From contig JAFAGM010000089.1 of the NCBI GenBank assembly GCA_023422775.1, positions 56,885 to 120,884 on the forward strand: DNA of 64,000 nt, read 5' to 3'. Below, piece by piece: positions 26,321-35,711 of this stretch. Source of the stretch: Pseudomonadota bacterium (lineage in GTDB: Bacteria; Pseudomonadota; Alphaproteobacteria; Rhizobiales; Xanthobacteraceae). A program made the position numbers and the translations under genes. Position 1 is the stretch's first letter; each line of letters starts with the position of its first letter. The notes under the pieces were generated by a model. That model saw nothing but the letters and a program-made list of their open reading frames with translations. It was not told the DNA's origin and made no database searches.

Positions 26321-28543
26321 TCAATGCTTCGCCGCCTTGCTCGCCGCGGCGTTGTTCAGCACGATCAGCCCGTCGACGGCGACGCCGAGCTTGCTGTTGA
26401 TCAGGAACGGATTGACGTCGATCGACGCGATGCGGCTGCCGGCGTCGGCCATCAGGTTGGAAAGGCCGACCAGCGCCTTCACGGCGGAGGCCTCGTGCAG
26501 CGCGGGCTTGCCGCGGTAGCCCTTCATCTTCACGCCGGCCTTGGTCTTGCCGATCAGCTGCTTCGCCTCGGCCTCGTCCAGCGGCGCGCCCGCCAAGGCG
26601 ACGTCCTTCAACAGTTCGATGTCGACGCCGCCGGTGCCGAACAGCACCACCGGGCCCATCTCGGCATCGAGCGATGCGCCGACCACGAGTTCGAGATCGG
26701 CCTTGACCTGCTGCGCAATCAGGATGCCTTCGAGCTTCGGCTTGCCCTTGAGTTTCTTCACCCGTGCGGTGATGTCGTTGAACGCCTTTTTCACCTCGGC
26801 CGCACTGTTGAGGTTCAGCACCACGCCGCCGATGTCGGACTTGTGCAGGATGTCTGCGCTGACGACTTTTGCCACCACGGGAAAGCCGATCTTCCTGGCG
26901 ATCTTCACGGCCTCGGTCGCGGTCTGCGCAATCTCTTCCTTCGAGATCGGAATGCCGTAAGCCCTCAGCAGCTTTTTCGACGCGACCTCGTCGAGCGCCG
27001 CAGCGCCATTGGCAGCCTTGAGCGTCCTCTCCAGCACCGCGCGTGCGGAAGCCTTCGAGCTCGATACGATATCAGGCACTTCCTTGCGCAGGGATGCGTA
27101 TTCGATCAGCGACTTGATCGCGCCGACCGCGCGGTCGAGCCCCTGCATGACGGCGATGTTCGGGAGCGATTTGCGCAAGGCCTTGGTGAATTCGGTGAAT
27201 CCAATCGACATCGCGCTGATGTAGACCACGGGCTTGCTCGCCGCTCCCGCCATTTCATTGACGATGCGCAGGTTGCGCTCGCGCAGTTCGTGCGGCGCCT
27301 TCGGCAGTTCGGCGTCGATGATGACGATATCGGTATCGGGATCGTCGATCATGATCTGGATCGACTTCATGTAGACGGACGGGTCGACGACCGCGGCAAA
27401 GCCCGCGTCGAGCGGGTTGCCGACGATGCTGCCGGGACCGAGCATCTTTGCCAGCTGCTCGGTCGCGTTCGGGCCGAGCGGCGCGAAGTTCATGCCGGCC
27501 GAATAGAACGCATCGATCAGCAGGCCGCGCTTGCCGCCCGACAGCGACACCGCGGCGAGCCGGTTGCCCTTGGGCGGATCGGCATGGACGAAGCATTCGG
27601 TGGTCTCGATCAGTTCATCCAGCCCGCGCACGCGTATCACGCCTTCGCGGGTCGAGATCGCGTCGAACGTCTCGATCGAGCCGGCGAGCGCCCCGGTGTG
27701 CGCCATGGCGGCGGCACGGCCGCCTTCGGAAGCGCCGAGCTTGAGCGCGATCACCGGCTTGCCCGCGGCGCGCGCAGCCTTGCAGGCTTCGCGAAACACT
27801 TTTGTGTTCCGGACGCCCTCGAGATAGACCACGATGACCCGGATCGAGGGATCGGCGGCAAAATAGGCCATCAGGTCGGGCGTCTCGAGGCCGGTCTCGT
27901 TGCCTGTGGTCACCATGTAGCCGACGCCGACGCCGCGATCTTCCAGCGTCTGGCGAATCGCCATCACGATCGCGCCGGACTGCCCGACGATCGCGACCGG
28001 TCCCGCTTCCATGGTGACGATGCGGTCGTCGATGTTGGTGAACAGCTTTTCGCCGGCGCTCAGGTTGCCGAGGCAGTTCGGGCCGGTAACGGCGAGGCCG
28101 GTCTCGCGCACCGCCTCCTTCAGTTCGACCGCCAGCCGCTGGCTGTCCTCGTCCTGCAGTTCGCTGAAGCCCGAGGTGACGATGGTGGCTGAACGGGCGC
28201 CTGCGGCGGCGGCGTCGCGGATCACCTGCACGGCAAAACGCGCCGGCACCAGCACCAGCACGTGATCGGGCTTTTCAGGCAGGCTGGCGAAATCCTTGTA
28301 GCAGGGCACGCCCCAGATGGTTTCGCGCTTGGCATTGATCGGGAATAGCCCGCCTTCATACCTGTACTTGATGAGATTGTTCCAGATGCGCTCGGCATAG
28401 TTGCCGGGCTTATCGGTGGCGCCGACCAGTACGATGTTGCGCGGGTGCAGCATTGCATGGATGCGCTTGACGATGTCGCTGGCGTCAGGCGAAGGCGACC
28501 ATTTTTCGATCACGTGCGATGCGGTGCTTGCCTGGGCTTCCAT
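26321..28543 (-). CDS. ADP-forming acetate/acyl-CoA synthetase, fused subunits
   Basis: The 740-residue protein fuses the alpha and beta parts of NDP-forming acyl-CoA synthetases. A CoA-binding Rossmann domain (about 25-160, VLVGATDKPGNYAERIW) comes first. Two succinyl-CoA-synthetase flavodoxin-like domains follow, with a loop that should hold the phosphohistidine (AMAHTGALAGS). Last is a C-terminal ATP-grasp domain (about 510-735, GFPVVAKVVSADILHKSDIG). It interconverts acyl-CoA, ADP and phosphate with acid, CoA and ATP. The ATG at 28543 has AAGGGA upstream. Substrate could be acetate, propionate or an aromatic acid. No co-directional partner lies nearby. Confidence 0.92.
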   Translation of the reverse strand: MEAQASTASHVIEKWSPSPDASDIVKRIHAMLHPRNIVLVGATDKPGNYAERIWNNLIKYRYEGGLFPINAKRETIWGVPCYKDFASLPEKPDHVLVLVPARFAVQVIRDAAAAGARSATIVTSGFSELQDEDSQRLAVELKEAVRETGLAVTGPNCLGNLSAGEKLFTNIDDRIVTMEAGPVAIVGQSGAIVMAIRQTLEDRGVGVGYMVTTGNETGLETPDLMAYFAADPSIRVIVVYLEGVRNTKVFREACKAARAAGKPVIALKLGASEGGRAAAMAHTGALAGSIETFDAISTREGVIRVRGLDELIETTECFVHADPPKGNRLAAVSLSGGKRGLLIDAFYSAGMNFAPLGPNATEQLAKMLGPGSIVGNPLDAGFAAVVDPSVYMKSIQIMIDDPDTDIVIIDAELPKAPHELRERNLRIVNEMAGAASKPVVYISAMSIGFTEFTKALRKSLPNIAVMQGLDRAVGAIKSLIEYASLRKEVPDIVSSSKASARAVLERTLKAANGAAALDEVASKKLLRAYGIPISKEEIAQTATEAVKIARKIGFPVVAKVVSADILHKSDIGGVVLNLNSAAEVKKAFNDITARVKKLKGKPKLEGILIAQQVKADLELVVGASLDAEMGPVVLFGTGGVDIELLKDVALAGAPLDEAEAKQLIGKTKAGVKMKGYRGKPALHEASAVKALVGLSNLMADAGSRIASIDVNPFLINSKLGVAVDGLIVLNNAAASKAAKH

Positions 28544-28705
28544 GAATGTCCCTTGCTCGGTTGTATCCTTTGGCCGCGGCCAACGATCCGCGCCATGGAT
28601 GCCTTTTGATTGAGACCTTTTTATTGGGACTTGGTGGGAGTGGCAACACGCGTGGCGCGGACAGCGCCATTCGCTCAGCGCACGATATCCCGGCGTGCGG
28701 AGAAT

Positions 28706-29284
28706 TCAGTGCGAGCTCGGCTGAGATTCGATCATCGTGGCGTGCAGAAGATAGCGCTCCGGCCCCGGCGTGAGCGCATCGAATGGCCAGCAGGTTGACA
28801 GCACCAGTTCGTGGCCTGTCTTGAACGGATCGATCCCGGAGGCGTCGAAGCGCACCACCGAAGTTGCATCGGCGCGGTAGCGGAATTTCTGGCCGTCGCT
28901 TCGCGTCACGTCGATCTCGTCTCCGATCACGACGTTCTTCAGGAACGCGAAGTGCGTGTCGCGATGCGCGGAATAGACGGCAACGCCGGCCTCGCCAGCA
29001 TCGGGCGTGCCCTCGACATGTCCCGGCCCGAACGCAAGCGCCTGGCCGCTGCTGCCTGCCAGCACGATGGCGCTGGCCTGGATCCGCCTGATCTCGATCC
29101 GCGCGACCGGCCAGGTGTCCGCCCATGACCACGGCTTGGTTTCGCGACCGGTGGCGATGGTTTTCACGAAAGCACGTTCAAGCAACACCTGCGCCACCAG
29201 CGCCTTGGCGTGGATGTAGGCGCCCTGGCCGAGCAGCATGAGGCCGGCGAAAGCGAGCAGGAGCGGGAGGATGAAGCGGGGCAT
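28706..29284 (-). CDS. Class GN sortase
   Basis: The 192-residue protein has an N-terminal membrane anchor (about 3-20) and the sortase catalytic set: His107 in YSAHRDTHF, Cys165 in LSTCWPF and Arg177 in GPERYLLHA. The phrase GHVEGTPDAGEAGVAVYSAH is typical of the proteobacterial GN class. These transpeptidases cleave an LPxTA-type signal and attach the protein in the envelope. Its expected substrate is the gene just upstream on the same strand. The two are separated by 193 bases that carry a perfect palindrome and a hairpin. Confidence 0.92.
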   Translation of the reverse strand: MPRFILPLLLAFAGLMLLGQGAYIHAKALVAQVLLERAFVKTIATGRETKPWSWADTWPVARIEIRRIQASAIVLAGSSGQALAFGPGHVEGTPDAGEAGVAVYSAHRDTHFAFLKNVVIGDEIDVTRSDGQKFRYRADATSVVRFDASGIDPFKTGHELVLSTCWPFDALTPGPERYLLHATMIESQPSSH

Positions 29285-29298
29285 GAATGCTACTCCCC

Positions 29299-29374
29299 GT
29301 CATTGCGAGCGAAGCGAAGCAATCCACCCTTCCGCGCGGGGATAGATGGATTGCTTCGCTTCGCTCGCAATGAC
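29299..29374. repeat. Dispersed palindrome with perfect 28-bp arms
   Basis: The left arm at 29299-29326 (begins GTCATTGCGAGCGAAGCGAA) and the right arm at 29347-29374 (ends GCTCGCAATGAC) are exact inverse complements over 28 bases around a 20-base loop. A related imperfect copy lies at 43635-43718. It sits between the sortase substrate gene and the sortase gene. As RNA it would fold very stably and could protect or end the upstream message. Confidence 0.9.
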
Positions 29375-29440
29375 GGCGGTGAGAAAAAAGCAGCGCGCGC
29401 GGCCCTTGGGGGGCGGGTGGAAGCCGCGCGCGCTCTTGAA

Positions 29441-29465
29441 GGAGGAGGTGGGGGAGGCCTCCTCC
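29441..29465 (-). terminator. Hairpin after sortase-substrate gene
   Basis: GGAGGAGG (29441-29448) and CCTCCTCC (29458-29465) form a perfect 8-bp stem with a 9-base loop, 13 bases after the stop of the sortase-substrate gene. There is no T run, so it is a weak intrinsic terminator at best. It may reduce read-through into the sortase gene together with the nearby palindrome. Confidence 0.4.
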
Positions 29466-29477
29466 TTTCAGCCGACG

Positions 29478-31754
29478 TCATCGCAGTGACATCTGACGTC
29501 GGCGATTGAAGCCCAACAGGATCAGGCTGACCGTGAGAAGGATCACACCCGCAATCATTTTCAGTTCGGCATCGGTCGCGGTCTTTGGCAGCTTGATCGT
29601 GTCGGGCATCGGCGTGACCAAGGGCTGTGCGCGCTTCAATGCCGCGACCTGGAGGCGCGCGTCGTCTGCATCCGCGCGCCGCTCCGTCGTCGTCGTCGGC
29701 AACTGCGGGCGCTCGCCAAATACCTTGGCGAAATCCCATCCCACCGGGAGATTGATCGGCAATTCCGACAGCTTGAGCGGCTCGCCGTCGGGACGGCTCG
29801 GGGTCTTGTCGACCGCGACGAGGCTGGTCAGCCGCGTCACAAGCTGGTGCTCCAGCGCGAGCGCGAGGATCCTCTTGTCGGCATCTTCCGAACTCGCCTG
29901 CCGCGTGGTGCGCGCTACCTCGGCATCCGCGATCTTGCGGCGCGCCCAGAGTTTGGACAGGCCCTTGCCTTCGGCCGCATTCGCCAGTGGCAGCGTGACG
30001 ACCCAGGGACGGTCGCCGATGCGGCCCCTGATCTCGACCGAGCCCGCGAGCCTGTCGAGCTTCGCCGCCAGAACCAGCGGCTCGTCGCGATAGAGGTCGG
30101 GGATCGCGGCCGGCGTGATGTCGGCCGTGGCATCGGAGAACTTTGCGGTCAGGTTGGTCACCGCCGGATTCTCCAGCCTGGAGAACAGCCCGCGCATGCG
30201 TTCTTCGACCTGTTCGACCGAACCGATATGGGTGAAGGTGCCGCGGCCGAGCTCGGCGGCGCGCGTCATCAGATAGGTGTTCGGCGCCGAGCCGATGCCG
30301 ACCATGAAGATCCGCGAGCGGCCGCGCAGCGCGTTGATGGTTTCGAACAATTGCTGTTCGTTGCCGATCGCGCCGTCCGTTAGAAAGACGACCTGACGGA
30401 CATGATTGGCATCACCGGCGTTGTCGGAAAGCGCGGCGCGCATCGCAGGGACCATTTCGGTGCCGCCCTCGGCGCGCAGCGCGCCGACGAAATCGGTGGC
30501 GCGACGGACATGTACCCTGTCGGCAAGCACGGCCCCCGGAAACAGCATGTCCATGGTGTTGTCGAACCGGATCACGTTGAAGCGGTCGGTTGGCTGCAGG
30601 CGGCCGAGCGCATAGATGAGGCTGGCTTTGGCCTGGACGATCGAAGTGCCGCCCATCGAGCCGGAATTGTCGATCACGAAGATCACCTCGCGCGGCGACG
30701 GCTTCTGCCCGGCCTGCTCGACCGCGGGCGGCGTGAGGAAGGCCAGCAGGTAGTCGTTGTCGCCGACGCGTTCGCGGAACAATCCGACCGATGGCGCCTT
30801 TTCGGCTGCGGGTTTCCAGGTCAGTTCGAAATCGCGATCCGCCGGCACCGGGCCTTCGGCAAGCCGGATGATGCTGGTGCCGGCATCGGGCTTTTCGGTC
30901 TTCACGGTGTGATGGTGGCTCTTGACCTCGCCGAGCGGAAAGCCCGCCTGAAGGCGCACGGTGATGCTGGTCGGGTTGACCGGCGCGTTGGTTGCGGGGT
31001 CAAGCACTTCCGGCGAAATGCGGTTGCGGTCCGGCACGGGGTCGGACCTGGTCGCACCCCAGCCGCCGCCGTCGGGCCGCAAGTCGACGCTCTGCACGAC
31101 GGGTACGGGATTGTAGCGGGGCGCAACCACCATCGGCACCCGCAAGGAGAACTCGTTGCCGGATTGCTGAACCGGTTCCTGATATTCGATCTGCACCAGC
31201 ACGGTTTCGCCGGGACCGATATTGGCGACGGAGTTGGTGAAGATGTTCGGCCGCTCCTGTTCGGTCAGCGCCACCTTCTGCCCATTCTGCTTCGCCTGCT
31301 CGTAGATGGCGCGGGCCTGTTGTCGCTCCTTGATGTCGCCGATCACGACGCGATCGCCGATCACCATCTTCAGCGTGTCGACCGCGCCGCCGGAGGGCAG
31401 CGGATAGACATAGGCAGCCTCGACCCAGTCCCTGGTCGGGTTGCGAAAGATCTGGGTGACGCGGGCGCGGACCGTGGGGCCCGACACGGTGAGATCGACA
31501 TCGATGCCGAGCCGCGATGCATCGGCATAGCCTTCCTCCGTCTTCAGGAGCAGCGAGCCGGAGCGCGCATCGCTTGGCTTGAGAAAGGCCGCCGACAGCC
31601 GCTCGGTCGACCACGCCGGCTCAAAGCTCAAGAATAATGCCGCAAACCCGACCAGGATTACGGCCACGCCCTGCATCACAAGGAACAGCACCAGCCTGAC
31701 CAGGCTGGGCCGCGCGCTGCTTTTGTCTCTATCGATCTCGTCGCATGTCGTCAT
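29478..31754 (-). CDS. Sortase-anchored VIT/VWA surface protein
   Basis: The 758-residue protein has an N-terminal membrane or signal segment (about 18-45). A VIT domain follows (about 70-200, with YVYPLPSGGAVDTLKM), then a VWA domain (about 350-530) with an intact MIDAS motif in VIFVIDNSGSMGG. It ends in a sorting signal: LPKTA at 722-726, a hydrophobic helix (MIAGVILLTVSLILLGF) and an Arg-rich tail. This is the proteobacterial sortase-substrate family found beside class GN sortases. It would be attached in the cell envelope, with the VWA domain binding protein ligands through a metal ion. The next gene is divergent, 187 bases away. Confidence 0.92.
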   Translation of the reverse strand: MTTCDEIDRDKSSARPSLVRLVLFLVMQGVAVILVGFAALFLSFEPAWSTERLSAAFLKPSDARSGSLLLKTEEGYADASRLGIDVDLTVSGPTVRARVTQIFRNPTRDWVEAAYVYPLPSGGAVDTLKMVIGDRVVIGDIKERQQARAIYEQAKQNGQKVALTEQERPNIFTNSVANIGPGETVLVQIEYQEPVQQSGNEFSLRVPMVVAPRYNPVPVVQSVDLRPDGGGWGATRSDPVPDRNRISPEVLDPATNAPVNPTSITVRLQAGFPLGEVKSHHHTVKTEKPDAGTSIIRLAEGPVPADRDFELTWKPAAEKAPSVGLFRERVGDNDYLLAFLTPPAVEQAGQKPSPREVIFVIDNSGSMGGTSIVQAKASLIYALGRLQPTDRFNVIRFDNTMDMLFPGAVLADRVHVRRATDFVGALRAEGGTEMVPAMRAALSDNAGDANHVRQVVFLTDGAIGNEQQLFETINALRGRSRIFMVGIGSAPNTYLMTRAAELGRGTFTHIGSVEQVEERMRGLFSRLENPAVTNLTAKFSDATADITPAAIPDLYRDEPLVLAAKLDRLAGSVEIRGRIGDRPWVVTLPLANAAEGKGLSKLWARRKIADAEVARTTRQASSEDADKRILALALEHQLVTRLTSLVAVDKTPSRPDGEPLKLSELPINLPVGWDFAKVFGERPQLPTTTTERRADADDARLQVAALKRAQPLVTPMPDTIKLPKTATDAELKMIAGVILLTVSLILLGFNRRRQMSLR

Positions 31755-31941
31755 TTCGCTCGCTCCCGAATGGCGTATTCGCCGTGCGAGAGGTTGCGGA
31801 AAGCGCTGATGTGGCGCGAGCGGAATGATCGGCCTTGTTCCGCCGCCGGCCAGCGCAGTGCGTCGCGGCCGTGACGGCTTTGTGCGGGTTTGTGATGGAT
31901 CGTGCGTCTGCTAGGGTGGCACCGACGAAGCAGGGGTGACG

Positions 31942-32709
31942 ATGCCGACGCCGGACAAGCAGCTTTCCGCCGAACAAAGCCGACAGATCGCAGACACCAT
32001 TCGTGAGGAGATCGCCCGTCGCCGCATCTCACGGCAATCCCTCGCCGAACTCGCAAAGCTCAGCCTGTCAACGCTGGAGAAGGTGCTCGGCGGCCGCCGC
32101 CCGTTCACGCTCGCCACCACGGTGCGGTTGGAGCAGGCGCTCGGCGTCTCCCTGCGCAAGGCGCAGGATGCGCCGGCTCCCGCCGCACCCAACGGGAATG
32201 GCGACATCGCGCCGGATGGCCTCGGCGCCTATTCGCGGCGCGCGGTGGCGTGGATCGAAGGGACCTATGTCACGGTGCGCCCGTCGTTCGGCGACAAGGA
32301 TGCGATCTTCGCCTACCGCACCGAGATCGTCTGGGACACGGCAGCATCATCGCTGGTGTTTCATGAAAGCGAACGGCAGGACGCGGCCTTCACCCAGTTC
32401 GGCGAAGTCGCGGTGCCAAACCAGTCCGGGCACATCTATCTCGTCACCAACCGGCACGGCCAGCATCGCCTGATCACGGTGGCGCGGCTCGCCATTTCGG
32501 GCGAGATGTACGGCATCATCACGACACTTCTTGCGGGCCGCGGCTCGCTGCTGACGCCGATTGCAGCCCCGATCGCCTATCTGCCGATCCAGATGGTGGC
32601 CAATCCGAGTTTCGGGCGGATTTCGTCCGACGACGCCAATTTTGCGCTGTACCGCCAGCACCTGCAGCGGACGACGGAAGAACCGTTCGCGCTGTTCCTG
32701 CCGGGCTAA
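31942..32709 (+). CDS. HTH (XRE-like) regulator with C-terminal sensor region
   Basis: The 255-residue protein begins with a helix-turn-helix domain (about 20-75, ISRQSLAELAKLSLSTLEKV then LGGRRPFTL). A linker rich in Pro and Ala follows, then a C-terminal domain of about 165 residues (from AVAWIEGTYVTVRPSFGDKD) of mixed beta strands that I do not recognise, perhaps a ligand-binding module. The ATG at 31942 was chosen over a GTG at 31936; a GGGG stretch (31933-31936) lies just upstream. It is transcribed away from the sortase-substrate gene, so local regulation of that system is plausible. Confidence 0.75.
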   Translation: MPTPDKQLSAEQSRQIADTIREEIARRRISRQSLAELAKLSLSTLEKVLGGRRPFTLATTVRLEQALGVSLRKAQDAPAPAAPNGNGDIAPDGLGAYSRRAVAWIEGTYVTVRPSFGDKDAIFAYRTEIVWDTAASSLVFHESERQDAAFTQFGEVAVPNQSGHIYLVTNRHGQHRLITVARLAISGEMYGIITTLLAGRGSLLTPIAAPIAYLPIQMVANPSFGRISSDDANFALYRQHLQRTTEEPFALFLPG

Positions 32710-32720
32710 GGCTCCGCTGT

Positions 32721-32817
32721 CATCGTCCGCGAAGGCGGACGATCCAGTACGCCGCGGCGTTTCGATTCTATCACCGCAGCCAGCGATTACTGGATGCCCG
32801 CCTTCGCGGGCACGACG
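32721..32817. repeat. Dispersed palindromic repeat, CGTC family
   Basis: Opens CATCGTCCGCGAAGGCGGAC and closes CCGCCTTCGCGGGCACGACG, an inverted pair flanking a core with GTACGCCGCGGCG, in the gap between two convergent genes. It belongs to the same family as 26181-26299 (shared TACGCCGCGGC core). Confidence 0.7.
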
Positions 32818-32831
32818 AGGGGAGCGGGTCG

Positions 32832-34379
32832 CTACGAAGCAACCGTGTCCGTCGCTTTCACCGCGTTGAATTGCTGCCGCAGCGTCGGCTTGTGAATCTT
32901 GCCGGTCGCGTTGCGCGGCAGGGCATCGACGAACTCGATCAACCGCGGACATTTGAAGCGCGCCAGGTTCGCGGCGCAATGGGCATGAATTTCCGCCGGC
33001 GTCAGCGTGTGGCCGGGCTTTACGGCGACGATCGCCATGCCGACTTCACCCCACTGCTCGTTCGGCATGCCGATGATGGCGGCTTCGGCAATCGCGGCGA
33101 GCTGGTGCAGCACGCTCTCGACTTCGGCCGGATAGACGTTCTCGCCGCCGGAAATGTACATGTCCTTCCAGCGGTCGACGATGTAGTAGAAGCCCTCGTC
33201 ATCGACGCGCGTGGCATCGCCGGTGTGCAGCCAGCCATCGGTGAAGGATGAGGCGTTGGCATCCGGCCTGTTCCAGTAGCCGGGCGTGACGTTTGGCCCC
33301 TTGACCCAGAGTTCGCCGAGTTCATCCACTCCGGCATCGGTCCCGTCAGGGCGCACGATCCGCACTTCGGTGTGCAGCACCGGCTTGCCGGATGAGCCGG
33401 CCTTGCGCACGGCGTCCTCCTTGTCGAGCGTGAGCACGGCCGGGCTGGTCTCGGTCATGCCGTAGCCTTGTTGCAGGGCGACGCCGCGCTCTTCCCACAC
33501 CTTCAACAGCGGAACCGGCATCGGCGCACCGCCGACGCCGCCGATCACGAGTCGGCTGAAGTCGGCGGTCGCGAAGGCCGGATGCTGCGCCATGAACTGG
33601 TAGATCGAGGGCACGCCGAAGAACTGGTTGATGCCCCATGCGGGATCGCTGATCAGTTGCAGCGCCACGCCGGGATCGAACGCGCGCATGATCAGCACGG
33701 TGCCGCCGGAATGCAGCACCGGGTTGGTGTAGCAATTGAGCCCGCCGGTGTGGAACAGCGGCAGCACGGTAAGCAGCACCGTCCTCGGCGAGATGTAGGC
33801 GGGACCGCCGAGATTGACGCAATTCCAGAACGTCATGCCATGGGTGATGATTGCGCCCTTGGGCTGGCCCGTGGTGCCCGAGGTATACATGATGGTCGAT
33901 ATGTCGTCATGGGTGACGTCTTCAAACCGATCGATCGGCTTTGAAGCTGCGATCGCCGCTTCATAGGAACCGTCAGGCCCGAACAGCAGCGCCGACGAAA
34001 CGTTGCAGAGCCTGGCGACCGACAACGCGATTTCGGCGAGATCCGTGTCGTGGATCATCACCTTTGGCGAGGAATCACCGACGATGAACTGCAATTCGGG
34101 AACCGTGAGGCGGGTGTTCAGCGGCAGGAAAACCGCGCCGATCCGACCGCAGGCGAATTGAACTTCGAGCGTATCGGTCGTGTTCAGCGCCAGCACCGCG
34201 ACGCGGTCACCGCGCTTGACGCCCAGTCCGTCGCGCAGGTGAGTGGCAAGGCGCGAAATGCGCGCGTCGAGCTCTGCGTAGGAAAGCCGGCGGTCGCTCG
34301 CAAGGTCGATGGCTGCGATCTTGTCCGGGGTGCGGCGGCCGAAATGGGCGATCCAGTCGTAATAGCGAACCGGCGACAT
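32832..34379 (-). CDS. AMP-dependent acyl-CoA ligase
   Basis: The 515-residue protein belongs to the ANL adenylating superfamily. Landmarks are YTSGTTGQPKG (P-loop), GYGMTETSP (A5), a YIVDRWKDMYISGGENVYP segment (A8/hinge) and LPRNATGKIHK with the catalytic Lys near the C-terminus. It forms an acyl-adenylate and then the CoA thioester. The ATG at 34379 follows GGAGGAAGC. The shorter C-terminus and motif set resemble fatty-acid or aromatic-acid ligases; the substrate is unknown. Downstream of the binding-protein gene on the same strand by 102 bases, so possibly co-expressed. Confidence 0.93.
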   Translation of the reverse strand: MSPVRYYDWIAHFGRRTPDKIAAIDLASDRRLSYAELDARISRLATHLRDGLGVKRGDRVAVLALNTTDTLEVQFACGRIGAVFLPLNTRLTVPELQFIVGDSSPKVMIHDTDLAEIALSVARLCNVSSALLFGPDGSYEAAIAASKPIDRFEDVTHDDISTIMYTSGTTGQPKGAIITHGMTFWNCVNLGGPAYISPRTVLLTVLPLFHTGGLNCYTNPVLHSGGTVLIMRAFDPGVALQLISDPAWGINQFFGVPSIYQFMAQHPAFATADFSRLVIGGVGGAPMPVPLLKVWEERGVALQQGYGMTETSPAVLTLDKEDAVRKAGSSGKPVLHTEVRIVRPDGTDAGVDELGELWVKGPNVTPGYWNRPDANASSFTDGWLHTGDATRVDDEGFYYIVDRWKDMYISGGENVYPAEVESVLHQLAAIAEAAIIGMPNEQWGEVGMAIVAVKPGHTLTPAEIHAHCAANLARFKCPRLIEFVDALPRNATGKIHKPTLRQQFNAVKATDTVAS

Positions 34380-34481
34380 GCTTCCTCCCGCCATCCTCCC
34401 GCGCAAGCTGCCCGATCGCGGATCCGGAATTCCGGTAGCGTCGGGCTTGCCTTGCTTTGTCTTCCTGGTCGCGCCAGCCGG

Positions 34482-35711
34482 TCAGGAACCGCGCAGCATT
34501 TCGCTGATCACGTTCAACTGGCTGTCGCGAAACTCGACCATATAACCGTCCCGGATCGGACGGTAGTCCGTCGGCGAGGTATTGAGCGTGATGCCGGGCA
34601 GCAGCATCGACAGCGGGACCTTCTTGAGATTGGCGGCCTGCGCCATGATGTTGGCGCGGCTCAGATCGTTCTTGCACTGCTCCAGCACCACGACCAGCGC
34701 CTGCGCGACCATGTAGCCATAGCCGGCGGCGAAGTTGCCGAGGTCCACATTCGGCAGCCGGGATTTCATGAAGTCGGCGTAGGCGAGGATCCCGGGGTCC
34801 TTGGAATCCTGGCTATAGGTCTTCAGGGCCACGACCGACATGATGCCCGTCGATGCCTCGACGCCGGCCGGCACGAACACCGTGTCCTTGTTGGCGCAGC
34901 CCGAGGAGATGAAGCGCATCGGCCGCCAGCCGGTCTCATGTTGCTTGCGGATCGCCTGGGCGCAGGCGCGCGGCGTCACGCTGTAGATCAGGAAGACGTC
35001 GGCCTTGGTGTTGGCGAGCGTGAGAATCTGCGAGTCGACGGTGGGATCGGCGACTTCGAAGCTCGACGCCATCGCGATCGCCTTGTCGGCGTCGGGACCA
35101 AGGGCTTCCTTGACGCCGCGCAGATAATCCTTTCCGGCATCGTCGTTCTGGTAAAGGATCGCAAAGCGGGCATTGGGATTCCTGGATCGCGCATAGCGGA
35201 CTTCGATACCGGCTTCCTCGACGTAGTTGGGCGCCCAGGGCAGCGCCATCAGCCAGGGTTGCGTCGCCGGATCGTTCCATTTGGACGCGGAGCTGATCAG
35301 GAACAAATGCGGCACCTTGGCGCCGTTGAGATATTTCGCCGTCGCCGAACTGGGCGCGGTGCCCATGGTGCCGAACATGAAGGCGACGTTGTCGTTCTCG
35401 ACCAGCCGGCGCGTCGCCTCGACCGTCTTCGGCGGCGAGAAGCCGTCGTCGAGGGAGATCATGTTGAGCTTGCGTCCGTTGACGCCGCCCTTCTCGTTGA
35501 CCATGTCGAAATAGGCCGCGAATACCTTGCCGGTAACGCTGAGCGCCGATGCCGGACCGCTGTACGGCATGATGTTGCCGAATTTGATTTCGGTATCCGT
35601 GATGCCGGGTTGCTGGGCAACGGCGGCGGTCGATGCGGCAAAGGCCAGCAATGCCGAGCCCAGCAATGCCGAGAAAAGAACGGCCGAGGCTGATTTGCTC
35701 GATCGGATCAT
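34482..35711 (-). CDS. Branched-chain-type ABC substrate-binding protein, orphan
   Basis: The 409-residue product has a signal peptide (about 1-33, cut near AVAQQ) and the type I periplasmic fold of the LivK/Peripla_BP_6 group, opening GITDTEIKFGNIMPYSGPAS. Family members bind amino acids, aromatic acids or other small acids for ATP-binding and permease partners. No livFGHM genes adjoin, so it depends on a distant permease. It precedes an acyl-CoA ligase on the same strand and is divergent from the acyl-CoA dehydrogenase run, which suggests a role in import of a catabolic acid. An ATG with a GAGGATGAAGC site supports the start. Confidence 0.9.
   Translation of the reverse strand: MIRSSKSASAVLFSALLGSALLAFAASTAAVAQQPGITDTEIKFGNIMPYSGPASALSVTGKVFAAYFDMVNEKGGVNGRKLNMISLDDGFSPPKTVEATRRLVENDNVAFMFGTMGTAPSSATAKYLNGAKVPHLFLISSASKWNDPATQPWLMALPWAPNYVEEAGIEVRYARSRNPNARFAILYQNDDAGKDYLRGVKEALGPDADKAIAMASSFEVADPTVDSQILTLANTKADVFLIYSVTPRACAQAIRKQHETGWRPMRFISSGCANKDTVFVPAGVEASTGIMSVVALKTYSQDSKDPGILAYADFMKSRLPNVDLGNFAAGYGYMVAQALVVVLEQCKNDLSRANIMAQAANLKKVPLSMLLPGITLNTSPTDYRPIRDGYMVEFRDSQLNVISEMLRGS

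Noticed and set aside
26324..28192. Long frame opposite the ADP-forming synthetase
   Set aside because: Low-complexity Arg/His/Gln translation, no recognisable protein; a shadow of the real gene.
34050..35693. Open frame antisense to the ligase and binding-protein genes
   Set aside because: It spans two well-supported genes on the other strand and has no domain.
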